Shown one piece after another: positions 15,810 to 23,343 of a stretch of 64,000 bases of DNA. Below the pieces are notes generated by a model. It did not search any database, was not told the origin of the DNA, and was given only the letters and a program-made list of their open reading frames with translations. How positions within the stretch are numbered: the stretch's first letter is position 1; each line of letters begins with the position of its first letter. Source of the DNA: CADEED01 sp039931065 (GTDB lineage: Bacteria > Pseudomonadota > Gammaproteobacteria > Steroidobacterales > Steroidobacteraceae); the NCBI GenBank assembly GCA_039931065.1, contig JBDTSP010000003.1, positions 267,151 to 331,150 of the forward strand, written 5' to 3'. Both the position numbers and the translations under genes were made by a program.

Positions 15810-17081
15810 TTGTCATTCGCCGCCATCGTCCTCACCACCCTGTTTGTCACGGCTTTCGTGACCTGGATCGGCGCGAACCTCGCTACCACGGAAAAGCGGC
15901 TGCTTTATCGGCCGCGACGGCTGTACACCAGCGCGGACGCGGACTTTCGCCGCGCGCTCGGCATCCTGCTCGGCCCGCCGCTGGTCTCCGGCAACCGCAT
16001 CACCTCGCTCGTGAACGGCGCGCAGATCTATCCGGCGATGCTCAACGCGATTCGCACCGCCCAGACCAACATCACCTTCGAGACCTTCGTGTTTCGCGAC
16101 GCGATGGGCGAAACTTTCGTGGAAGAACTGTCCGCGGCGGCGCGGCGTGGCGTGCAGGTTCACATGCTGCTCGACTGGCTCGGCTCGCGGACCATGGATT
16201 CGAAGTTGCTGGCGGCGGCGCGCGCCGCCGGTTGTGAACTGCACCTGTATCACCCGCCTTCCTGGTATCACCTCGGCCGGCTCAACAACCGCACCCACCG
16301 GAAGTTGCTGGTGATCGACGGCAAACTGGGGTTCACCGGCGGCGTCGGCATGGGAGTGGAATGGGATGAAGGGCTGTCGGGCGTTCCGCCCTGGCGCGAG
16401 ACGCACTTCAAGGCCGAAGGACCGGTGGTTGCGCAGATGCAGGCGGTGTTCGTCGACAACTGGATCAAGACCACCGGCCGCGTACTACACGGCGCTGAAT
16501 ACTTTCCGAAGCTGGCGACCGACGCCGGCGACATGGATGCGCAGATGTTCGGCAGTTCGCCGGTGGGCGGCTCCGAGAGCATGCATCTCATGGTGCTGCT
16601 CGCGCTCAGCGCGGCGAAGACTTCCATCGACATCGAAAACGCCTACTTCGTGCCAGACAAGCTCACGGTCGAGTCGTTGTGCTCGGCGGCCAATCGTGGC
16701 GTTCGCGTGCGCATCGTCGTGCCCGGTCACTACACCGATGCACGCATCGGCCGTTGGGCGGCGCACGGCCTGTATGGCAAGTTGCTGGAGGCCGGCATCC
16801 AGATCCACGAATACCAGCCGACGATGATGCACTGTAAGGTGATGGTGATCGACGGCATGTGGTGTTCGATGGGTTCAGCGAACTTCGACGATCGTTCGTT
16901 CCGCCTGAACGACGAGGCCAACCTCAACGTGTTCAGCGAAGACCTGGCGCGCGAGCAGACCGCTCTCATCGATGCCGATATCGCGCAGTCGCGCCGCATG
17001 GTGCTCAAGAAGTGGCGCACCCGGAAGTTTGGCCGGCGCCTCAATGAGCGCCTGGCCCTGCTACTGCGCTCGCAGCTGTGA
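15810..17081 (+). CDS. Cardiolipin synthase-like phospholipase D protein
   Basis: A 423-residue membrane-anchored enzyme with one N-terminal membrane segment (FAAIVLTTLFVTAFVTWIG) and two phospholipase D HKD motifs: THRKLLVIDGKLGFTGG near residue 165 and MHCKVMVIDGMWCSMGSAN near 340. The single anchor resembles the ClsB/ClsC type more than ClsA, which has two. By family it joins phosphatidylglycerol units, or PG and PE, into cardiolipin at the inner membrane. The first start available after an in-frame stop is the TTG at 15810, and it is needed to keep the membrane anchor. A REP-like repeat begins two bases after the stop. Confidence 0.88.
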   Translation: MSFAAIVLTTLFVTAFVTWIGANLATTEKRLLYRPRRLYTSADADFRRALGILLGPPLVSGNRITSLVNGAQIYPAMLNAIRTAQTNITFETFVFRDAMGETFVEELSAAARRGVQVHMLLDWLGSRTMDSKLLAAARAAGCELHLYHPPSWYHLGRLNNRTHRKLLVIDGKLGFTGGVGMGVEWDEGLSGVPPWRETHFKAEGPVVAQMQAVFVDNWIKTTGRVLHGAEYFPKLATDAGDMDAQMFGSSPVGGSESMHLMVLLALSAAKTSIDIENAYFVPDKLTVESLCSAANRGVRVRIVVPGHYTDARIGRWAAHGLYGKLLEAGIQIHEYQPTMMHCKVMVIDGMWCSMGSANFDDRSFRLNDEANLNVFSEDLAREQTALIDADIAQSRRMVLKKWRTRKFGRRLNERLALLLRSQL

Positions 17082-17082
17082 T

Positions 17083-17199
17083 GGGGGCAGCCCCCTTTTC
17101 CCAGCAAAAGGGGTCAGCCATCGAAGTAATACTCGCCCAACAGAGTCGCCGGTACGGAGCATGACTGACCCCTTTTGCTGGGAAAAGGGGGCTGCCCCC
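17083..17199. repeat. REP/BIME-like inverted repeat, copy 1
   Basis: Two perfect 35-base arms (17083-17117 and 17165-17199) face each other across a 47-base spacer. Each arm starts with GGGGGCAGCCCCCTTTT and contains an inner CCCCTTTT/AAAAGGGG stem, the build of a REP unit. It fills the gap between the stop codons of two convergent genes. A near copy is at 42806-42919. It may act as a bidirectional terminator or mRNA stabiliser, and could be mobilised by a RAYT transposase encoded elsewhere; none is seen here. Confidence 0.85.
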
Positions 17200-17203
17200 G
17201 TTC

Positions 17204-17773
17204 TTAGTCGCCGCCGACTTCGAAGGTGTTGCCGGCGTACACGCTCTGGAAGTTCTCGATGTTGCGCCCCGTGCAGCGCAGGACTTCCTGCTCGAGATGC
17301 TTGAACTCTGCCGAGCCGCGCTTGAATGCGTAGAAGCCGCCGATCGACGAAACCAGCGAGTTGCCCGCACCAGCCACCGTGGATTCGCCGTAACCGGAAA
17401 TCAGCGCGGCCGCGAGCGTCGCGCCCGGCGCGACTTCGAGCTCCCAGGCCACGGTCTGGTGCGAGGACAACACCAGCACCACCGGCCGCAATGTCATCCT
17501 GACCAACACTTTCACAGGGCCATGGTTGCGTGGCGTGCAGGGCGCGCACATGGCCACGGCTTCGTAGACGCTGACCGCTTCAACCTGCGCGCTGCGCGCC
17601 AGGCGTGGCAGCAGACCGCTGCCTGAGATGATGGTCAACCGGTTCTGCGACGGCTTCGATTTCGGCGCCGCCGCGCGCGCCGCCTTGACCGTCGCGGATT
17701 CCTTCCTGCCGTTCTCCTTGCGATTGAGATACGCGGCAAATTCCACTGGACCGTAATTCATGCCAACCCTCAT
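17204..17773 (-). CDS. Hypothetical protein
   Basis: A 189-residue protein I do not recognise. After a basic Ala/Lys-rich stretch (~20-40), the C-terminal two thirds look like one compact beta-rich domain with RPVVLVLSSHQTVAWELEV and GATLAAALISGYGESTVAG; this VVLVLSS-x-W-E pattern recurs in uncharacterised proteobacterial proteins as far as I recall. Three cysteines are present (CAPC and RCTG). ATG choices at 17773 and 17761 are both possible; the second has GAGGG just upstream. No signal peptide is evident. It stops four bases from the inverted repeat. Confidence 0.55.
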   Translation of the reverse strand: MRVGMNYGPVEFAAYLNRKENGRKESATVKAARAAAPKSKPSQNRLTIISGSGLLPRLARSAQVEAVSVYEAVAMCAPCTPRNHGPVKVLVRMTLRPVVLVLSSHQTVAWELEVAPGATLAAALISGYGESTVAGAGNSLVSSIGGFYAFKRGSAEFKHLEQEVLRCTGRNIENFQSVYAGNTFEVGGD

Positions 17774-17958
17774 CACGTGCGGCCTTACCGCACTAGCTAT
17801 GTGTCGTTACCCGCCGATTTCTCTCACCTCCGGGCGAGAAATGCTGGATCCGCCCTTAGGGACGAAGTTTTCGTTCCGCTGCGCCCCATCGTGCGACCGG
17901 TGCACGGACCCTCGTTAGTCGGACTTCTACGTAGTGGCGCGCGCCTATCTAGACCGGG

Positions 17959-20262
17959 TCAAACAACCGGCGAGACAACATGCTGCGCGCCCAGCAAAAC
18001 GATCAAGGTTTCGGGCTCGATCGGCTTGGTGAGATGGTGATCGAAACCCGCGGCGCGCGACTGCGCCTTGTCCGAATCCTGCGCCCAGCCGGTGATGGCG
18101 ATCAGCAGGACATCGCGGCCTTCGGGCGCGGCACGGATCTGCCGCGCGACGTCATAACCGTTCGTCCTGGGCATGCCGATGTCGAGCAGCGCAACGTCCG
18201 GCCTGAGTCGGGCGTACGCCAGCAACGCGGAGTGCCCGTCATGCGCTAGCTCCACGTCGTGGCCTTCGAGCCTCAAGATCATGGCCAGGCTTTCGGCCGC
18301 ATCGCGGTTGTCGTCCGCGAGCAGGATGCGTTTGTTAGGTGCAGCGCGGCCGTTGCGCGGGACGCCGGCGGCGGTGGCCGCGGAAGCCGCAATCGAGGCC
18401 CCCGGCAGCCGCACGGTGAAGCGGCTGCCTTTGCCCGAGCCCGCGCTCGCGACTTCGATTCGTCCTCCGTGCAACTCGACGATACCCTTGGCGAGCGCCA
18501 GGCCGATGCCGAGACCACCGGCCGCATGATCCTGCGCCGAACGCACCTGCGCGAACATGCCGAATACCTTCGACAGATCTTCCGCCGCGATGCCGATGCC
18601 GCTGTCTTCGACGCCGATGACCAGGTCGCCCTGCACCTTTTCGGCCTGCACACGAACGACGCCCTGCGGGTTCGTGTACTTGGCCGCGTTCGTCAGCAGG
18701 TTCGACAACACCTGCGCGAGCCGCAGCGGATCGGCGCTGATCTGCAGGTTGCCGGGCACGTCGATGGTGAGCTGGTGACGGCGTTCGTCGATCAAGGGCC
18801 GCGCGGTTTCCACCGCGGCGCTCACGATCGATTGCAGGTCGGTTTCCTGCTTGCGCAGCTGCAACGTGCCGTGCGTGATGCGCGAAACATCCAGCAAATC
18901 GTCGAGTAGCAGCGACATGTGCTGCACCTGGCGCTCGATCACGTTGTTGGACCAGCGCTTCTGCGCGTCGGTCGCATGTTCATTGCGCGCGATGGTCGCG
19001 GCCTGGCGGATCGGCGCCAGCGGATTGCGCAGTTCGTGCGCGAGCGTCGCGAGGAATTCGTCCTTGCGACGATCCGCTTCGAGCAGTTCGCGTTCCTGTG
19101 TTTTGCGCTGCGTGATGTCGGCGAACCACACCGCGAGATCGCCATCGAGCGGCGAGGCGATGATGTGGAACCAGTTGTGATTGCCGTCGACTTCCGATTG
19201 CCGTTCGATTTCGCGGACTTCGTTCGTCTCGATCGCCTCGACGTACAGATCGAAGCGCGCGCGATCTTCCCAGGCACGCGGCAAGGTTTCCGTGACGCGC
19301 CGGCCAACGAAGTCACCGGGCTTGACCCGCATGATGGTGGCTGCCGCGGTATTGAGGAACACCCAGCGGAATTCGACTATCTTCCCCGCCGCGTCGCGTT
19401 CGGGCGAAAAAATCAGGAACGGCACTCCCGATGCTTCGAGTACCGACTGGAAGCGCCGGTCGCGCTGGCTGACCCGCTCTTCGGCGCGCGCACGTTCGAT
19501 GAACACCGCCGCCTTGCGCGCGCAGATGTCGGCGATCCGGATCTCGCGATCGCTCGGCCGCCGCCGATCCGAGAAGTGAACTGACAACGCCCCCAGCACT
19601 TCGTCATCGCGGCTCAGGAGCGGCGTCGAGTGCACGGCGCTCACGTCATGCGCACGTGAAATCTCGCGGCAGTCGGCGAACCGGGCATCGCGAGCCATTT
19701 CTTCGACGATCACCCGCGCTTTGTCCTTGCAGGCGAGCGCTGAGGGGCCGATCGGCGCATCGGTATCACGCAGCACTTCGAGCGCGCTTCCGTTGAAACC
19801 GACACTGGCCGCGATGTTCAGCCGGTCGTTGCGCGCATCGCAGATGGAAATGAGGCCCTTGTCGCCCTGATGGATGCGCACGAAGGTAGTCAGGATCAAC
19901 TGCAGCTGGTCATGCAGCCCCTGAATCGACGCGAGCGTCGCGGACAATTCGTGCAGCTCGTTGACGTCCGAAATCTCGCGCCGCGAGATCCGCCGGTAAT
20001 AGTCGCCGACGTAAATGACCATGACGGAGACCAGCGCCGTCGAGATCATCGCCACCTGCTCGGCCGAGTTCGGTACCCAGATCGAACCGGTGTCCTTGAG
20101 CGCGGCTGAATTGACGAGACCGATGACGGCGGTCAGCGCGCCGGGCCCACGCCCGGCTATGGTCGTGACCAGCACGATCGCGGGAATGAAAAATATGAAC
20201 GTGATGCGGGACTGCGTGAAGGGATAGATGGCCCAATGCACCGCGGCGGCGGCCACGGCCAT
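17959..20262 (-). CDS. Hybrid sensor histidine kinase (membrane, GAF, PAS, HisKA, HATPase, REC)
   Basis: 767 residues from the ATG at 20262. Order: three to four membrane segments (~1-90, DUF4118/KdpD-like, with ITFIFFIPAIVLVTTIAG), GAF domain (~115-260), PAS domain (~270-395), HisKA with LATLAHELRNPLAPI, HATPase (GVEDSGIGI and GGLGIGLALAKGI), and a C-terminal receiver with LLADDNRDAAE, phospho-acceptor in VALLDIGMP and the lysine in LTKPIEP. It senses through the N-terminal regions and phosphorylates its own receiver; the downstream target is unknown. The frame continues upstream with membrane-like coding sequence and no ATG, GTG or TTG, so the true start may be further 5' (see findings). 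Confidence 0.88.
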   Translation of the reverse strand: MAVAAAAVHWAIYPFTQSRITFIFFIPAIVLVTTIAGRGPGALTAVIGLVNSAALKDTGSIWVPNSAEQVAMISTALVSVMVIYVGDYYRRISRREISDVNELHELSATLASIQGLHDQLQLILTTFVRIHQGDKGLISICDARNDRLNIAASVGFNGSALEVLRDTDAPIGPSALACKDKARVIVEEMARDARFADCREISRAHDVSAVHSTPLLSRDDEVLGALSVHFSDRRRPSDREIRIADICARKAAVFIERARAEERVSQRDRRFQSVLEASGVPFLIFSPERDAAGKIVEFRWVFLNTAAATIMRVKPGDFVGRRVTETLPRAWEDRARFDLYVEAIETNEVREIERQSEVDGNHNWFHIIASPLDGDLAVWFADITQRKTQERELLEADRRKDEFLATLAHELRNPLAPIRQAATIARNEHATDAQKRWSNNVIERQVQHMSLLLDDLLDVSRITHGTLQLRKQETDLQSIVSAAVETARPLIDERRHQLTIDVPGNLQISADPLRLAQVLSNLLTNAAKYTNPQGVVRVQAEKVQGDLVIGVEDSGIGIAAEDLSKVFGMFAQVRSAQDHAAGGLGIGLALAKGIVELHGGRIEVASAGSGKGSRFTVRLPGASIAASAATAAGVPRNGRAAPNKRILLADDNRDAAESLAMILRLEGHDVELAHDGHSALLAYARLRPDVALLDIGMPRTNGYDVARQIRAAPEGRDVLLIAITGWAQDSDKAQSRAAGFDHHLTKPIEPETLIVLLGAQHVVSPVV

Positions 20263-20453
20263 GACGATCGCAAATCCGTAGCTGCGCAGCGTGGATTTTT
20301 CGATCCACGGCCACAGGCGCGTAAGGCGCGTTTCCCTCGGATATCGCGTTGGCAGGACACACTCCCGGAGCCGGTTTCTCGACGTGCGAGGTTACCCTGC
20401 CCCCGCTTCAGCGCACAGTCCGCGACCCGGGATTTGCCCCGCTGCGGGGCGCT

Positions 20454-20867
20454 TCATGTCACCGGCGGCGGCTGCCCGGCATGCATCGGCAGCGACGCGT
20501 CGATCCAGGCCCACTCGGGCGCGGCATCCGTCCAGATGGTGGCGCTCGGACGCATCGATTCCGTGTCATCCAGTGCGCCGTTGCGCACGATCACCAGGTG
20601 CGGCCGCGCCTCCGAGGCGCTGAATACATGCGTGCCGCACGTCGGACAGAATCGCCGATGCATGACGCTGCCGCTGTCAGCGACACTACGGTAATCGGTG
20701 AGCGCGCCTTCGACCTCGAGCGAATCGCTCGGGAAAACAACGTTGACCGTGGCATTACCGGCCGCCACGTATTGGCACAACCTGCACCAGCACAGGCGCA
20801 TCGCGATCGGTCTCGCGGTGATACGGAATCGCACGCTTCTGCAGAGGCAACCGCCGGTGATGTTCAT
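20454..20867 (-). CDS. GFA family (CENP-V/formaldehyde-activating enzyme-like) protein
   Basis: A 137-residue zinc protein of the GFA fold. The cysteine ligands are visible: GGCLCRSVRF, LCWCRLCQ and CPTCGTHVF. The family includes glutathione-dependent formaldehyde-activating enzyme, but most members are uncharacterised, so only the fold is assigned. I chose the ATG at 20867, which begins MNITGGCLC as in relatives; an ATG at 20900 would overlap the divergent exonuclease gene. The promoter region is shared with that gene. Confidence 0.8.
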   Translation of the reverse strand: MNITGGCLCRSVRFRITARPIAMRLCWCRLCQYVAAGNATVNVVFPSDSLEVEGALTDYRSVADSGSVMHRRFCPTCGTHVFSASEARPHLVIVRNGALDDTESMRPSATIWTDAAPEWAWIDASLPMHAGQPPPVT

Positions 20868-20883
20868 GCGCGGTATTTTGCCC

Positions 20884-20891
20884 TTTATACT
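20884..20891. promoter_or_regulatory. Overlapping divergent -10 elements
   Basis: TATACT (plus strand, 20886-20891) lies eight bases before the exonuclease ATG. The same bases read TATAAA on the minus strand (20889-20884), 17 bases before the GFA ATG at 20867. The two genes would share a compact promoter, and the exonuclease mRNA would have almost no leader. The -35 matches are weak. Confidence 0.35.
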
Positions 20892-20898
20892 TGCGCGC

Positions 20899-21696
20899 AT
20901 GAAATTCTATTCGTGGAACGTCAACGGCATCCGTGCCGTCGTCAAGAAAGGCACCTTCCAGAAGTTCATGGCCGAGCACAAGCCGGACATCCTCTGCCTG
21001 CAGGAAACGAAAGCGGAACGCGGCCAGGCCGAGATCGACCTCGCGGGTTATCACGAGTACTGGAATTCGGCCGAGAAGAAAGGTTATTCCGGCACCGCCA
21101 TCTTCACCCGGCACGAACCCATCAAGGTCACCAACGGCTTTCCGAAGAGCTTCGCGGAGAAATTCACGTTCGCGGACGAACTCGAGCGGGATTCATCGAA
21201 CGAAGGCCGCGTCATCACCGCCGAGTTCGAGAAGTACTACGCGGTCACGGTGTACACGCCGAATGCGAAGGACGACCTGTCGCGTCTCAATCTGCGTCAC
21301 AAACATTGGGATCCGGCCTTCCTCGCCTGGTGCAGGCAGCTCGACAAAAAAAAGCCGGTGATCTTCTGCGGCGACCTCAACGTCGCGCACACCGAACTCG
21401 ACCTGGCGAACCCCAAGCCTAACAAGGGCAAGAAGGGCTTCACTGACGAGGAGCGCGCGGGTTTGCAGAACATGATCGACGCCGGCTTCGTCGACACTTT
21501 CAGGATCTTCACCGAAGGCAACGGGCACTACTCCTGGTGGTCGCACTTCGCCAACTCGCGCGCGCGCAACGTGGGTTGGAGAATCGACTACGTGCTCGTA
21601 TCGGATGCGATCCGGAAGAAGGTGAAGGCGGCGAAGATTCACGCCGACGTGTTGGGCAGCGATCACTGCCCGGTCAGCATCACCATCGACATCTAG
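20899..21696 (+). CDS. xthA: Exodeoxyribonuclease III
   Basis: A 265-residue ExoIII/AP endonuclease. The start MKFYSWNVNGIRAVVKKG contains the conserved Asn metal-site region. LCLQETKAE carries the catalytic glutamate, FCGDLNVAH the Asp/Asn pair, RNVGWRIDYVLVS is the typical near-terminal block and SDHCPVSI has the catalytic His. Its role is base-excision repair: cleaving abasic sites and removing nucleotides 3' to 5'. The ATG at 20899 gives the family's standard N-terminus, although the frame is open further upstream. Confidence 0.95.
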   Translation: MKFYSWNVNGIRAVVKKGTFQKFMAEHKPDILCLQETKAERGQAEIDLAGYHEYWNSAEKKGYSGTAIFTRHEPIKVTNGFPKSFAEKFTFADELERDSSNEGRVITAEFEKYYAVTVYTPNAKDDLSRLNLRHKHWDPAFLAWCRQLDKKKPVIFCGDLNVAHTELDLANPKPNKGKKGFTDEERAGLQNMIDAGFVDTFRIFTEGNGHYSWWSHFANSRARNVGWRIDYVLVSDAIRKKVKAAKIHADVLGSDHCPVSITIDI

Positions 21697-21725
21697 CGCA
21701 AAGACGACCCTTGCTCCTCGCGGAA

Positions 21726-21755
21726 TTGACAGTCGAGCAGGACCGGGCCTATATT
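21726..21755 (+). promoter_or_regulatory. Sigma-70-like promoter of the ArsR operon
   Basis: TTGACA (21726-21731) and TATATT (21750-21755) are separated by 18 bases, close to consensus. Transcription should start around 21762, almost at the ATG at 21763, implying a leaderless or nearly leaderless mRNA. Confidence 0.7.
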
Positions 21756-21774
21756 CACCCATATGGGTGAATAT
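21751..21774. promoter_or_regulatory. Perfect 24-bp palindrome, likely ArsR operator
   Basis: ATATTCACCCAT is followed directly by its exact complement ATGGGTGAATAT. The palindrome covers the -10 box, the predicted start site and the first four codons of the ArsR gene. Size and symmetry fit an ArsR-family dimer site, so autorepression is the simplest reading. Confidence 0.75.
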
Positions 21775-22104
21775 CAATCAGCGAAGCTCGATGGCGTCTT
21801 CAACGCGTTGTGCGATCCGACGCGGCGCGCGATCCTGGCGCGCCTCACGGACGCCGACGCGCGAGTCACCGAGATCGCCGGCGATTTTCCCATCTCGCTC
21901 AACTCCATCTCCAAACACATCCGCATGCTGGAGCGCGCGGGGCTGCTGCGCCGTTCGATCGTCGGCCGCGACCACGTATTGTCGCTGAATGCCGGACCGC
22001 TCGCCGACGCGCAGGCATGGATCGAAAAATACCGGCGCTTCTGGGAAGGCCGCTTGGCCGCGCTGGAGACGTACGTCATCAACAAGAAAAGGAAACGCAA
22101 ATGA
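21763..22104 (+). CDS. ArsR family transcriptional regulator
   Basis: A 113-residue winged-helix repressor. The DNA-binding core is FNALCDPTRRAILARL, then ISLNSISKHIRMLERAGLL with the recognition helix, then the wing RSIVGRDHVLSL. No metal-binding cysteine pair is present, so it is not a classical arsenic or cadmium sensor. Regulators of this subgroup (SdpR/YczG-like) often pair with an SRPBCC protein, as here: the next gene overlaps by four bases. The ATG lies within the operator palindrome, and no Shine-Dalgarno sequence can exist upstream if transcription starts at ~21762. Confidence 0.9.
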   Translation: MGEYQSAKLDGVFNALCDPTRRAILARLTDADARVTEIAGDFPISLNSISKHIRMLERAGLLRRSIVGRDHVLSLNAGPLADAQAWIEKYRRFWEGRLAALETYVINKKRKRK

Positions 22105-22547
22105 ACGCCGCGCTCGCCTCTGCCGCCGTCGTCGTCCGGCGCACGATTGCCGCCTCGGCCGAAGATCTGTTCGACGCCTTTCTCGAGCCCGAAGCGCTCG
22201 CGACCTGGATGCGGCCCGGCACCATCATGAGCACGGTGGCGAAAGTCGAGGCGTACGTGGGCGGATCCTATGAGATCACCATGCAGGGTCAGTCCGGTCC
22301 CATCGTGCACAAGGGCGTTTATCAAAAGATAGACCGGCCGAAGCGTTTGATCTTCACCTGGGCATCGCCAGGCACCGAACTACGCGACACGCTCGTGACG
22401 GTCGACTTCGTGCCAGTCGGCAAACGCACCGAAGTTGTCGTCACGCACGAACGGCTGCCGGAAAGCGCGCGTCCCTCGCACAGCAACGGCTGGACCAGCG
22501 GCCTCGCGCACCTGGATGAAGCTTGCCAGCAGGGTCTGCTCGGATGA
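22101..22547 (+). CDS. SRPBCC (AHSA1-like) domain protein
   Basis: A 148-residue START/Bet v 1-like protein of the activator-of-Hsp90-ATPase type: VVRRTIAASAEDLFDAFLEP, GGSYEITM, GVYQKIDRPKRLIFTW, RTEVVVTHERLP, and the C-terminal helix starting GWTSGLAHL. Such proteins form a hydrophobic ligand pocket; coupled to ArsR repressors they are usually of unknown substrate. It overlaps ArsR by four bases and the SDR remnant by four bases. AAGGAAA lies upstream of the ATG. Confidence 0.88.
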   Translation: MNAALASAAVVVRRTIAASAEDLFDAFLEPEALATWMRPGTIMSTVAKVEAYVGGSYEITMQGQSGPIVHKGVYQKIDRPKRLIFTWASPGTELRDTLVTVDFVPVGKRTEVVVTHERLPESARPSHSNGWTSGLAHLDEACQQGLLG

Positions 22548-22645
22548 GCTTGCTGCACGCCAACAAGACCGCGATCGTCTATGGCGGCGGCGCGATGACG
22601 GGCGCCCTCGCCAAGCTCACTGGTGGCTCGTTCGTGAACTCATGA
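22544..22645 (+). pseudogene. Collapsed short-chain dehydrogenase (SDR) gene
   Basis: A 33-codon frame reads like the two ends of an SDR joined together. NKTAIVYGGG resembles the NAD(P)-binding start of an SDR, and AMTGALAKLTGGSFV resembles the C-terminal AMTG...LTGG block that normally lies ~200 residues later. The simplest reading is an internal in-frame deletion of about 600-700 bases. It still keeps 4-base overlaps with both neighbours, showing it was once a full operon member. A 33-residue product could not form the SDR fold. Confidence 0.6.
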
Positions 22646-23343
22646 GCAATCCAATCCAGATCACCGCCCTGGAATGGGCGCCACCTCAATTCCAGGGCCA
22701 GGTCCGCGACCTCGCCGTGCGCTGGGCGCTCGAGGAAGCCGGCCTGCCTTATGAGGTTCGGTTGTTAGGCGAAGAGGCGCGGAAGGCCGCCGGTTACCGC
22801 CGGCTGCAGCCCTTCGGCCAGGTGCCGGTTTACACGGAAGGCGAGATCGAGTTGTTCGAGAGTGGCGCCATCGTCCTGCATATCGCGGAAAAACCGCCAC
22901 TGCCGGGCCACACCGCGCTGCTGCCGGCGGACTCTGGCGCGCGCGGCCGCGCGCGCGCCTGGATTTTCGCCGCGCTCAATTCGCTCGACGTCCACATCAC
23001 CGCGCTCTGTGACATCGATCATTGGGCGCCGACCGAACCCTGGGGCATCGCGCGCCGGCCGGAACTCGAACAGATGGTGCGCTCTCGGCTAGATACCCTC
23101 GCGGCGCAGTTCAAAGATCGCGAATACCTGGCCGGTGATTTCAGCGCCGCTGACATCATGACGATCATGGTGCTGCGCGCGCTGCGCCACACGACGCTGG
23201 TCTCCGGCAGTCCGGCGTTACTCGCCTATCGCGAGCGCTGCGAAACGCGCCCCGCCTTTCAACGTTCTCTCGCGGCGCAATTGCAGGAATACGCGCGCCA
23301 CGCCCCTGATCCCACGGCTCCAAACATCGAGGTTTCACCATGA
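22642..23343 (+). CDS. Glutathione S-transferase family protein (copy 1)
   Basis: A 233-residue GST. The N-terminal thioredoxin-like domain has RWALEEAGLPYEVRLLGEEA, the cis-proline region FGQVPVYTEG and the glutathione-binding ELFESGAIVLHIAEK. The C-terminal helical domain has REYLAGDFSAADIMTIMVLR. The ATG at 22642 overlaps the SDR remnant by four bases. It is clearly paralogous to the next gene along its full length. The substrate is unknown; context suggests detoxification. Confidence 0.9.
   Translation: MSNPIQITALEWAPPQFQGQVRDLAVRWALEEAGLPYEVRLLGEEARKAAGYRRLQPFGQVPVYTEGEIELFESGAIVLHIAEKPPLPGHTALLPADSGARGRARAWIFAALNSLDVHITALCDIDHWAPTEPWGIARRPELEQMVRSRLDTLAAQFKDREYLAGDFSAADIMTIMVLRALRHTTLVSGSPALLAYRERCETRPAFQRSLAAQLQEYARHAPDPTAPNIEVSP

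Noticed and set aside
20290..20309. CGTGGAT/ATCCACG hairpin as a terminator
   Set aside because: It lies in the 5' region of the hybrid kinase, probably inside coding sequence, with no gene ending there and no T-run.
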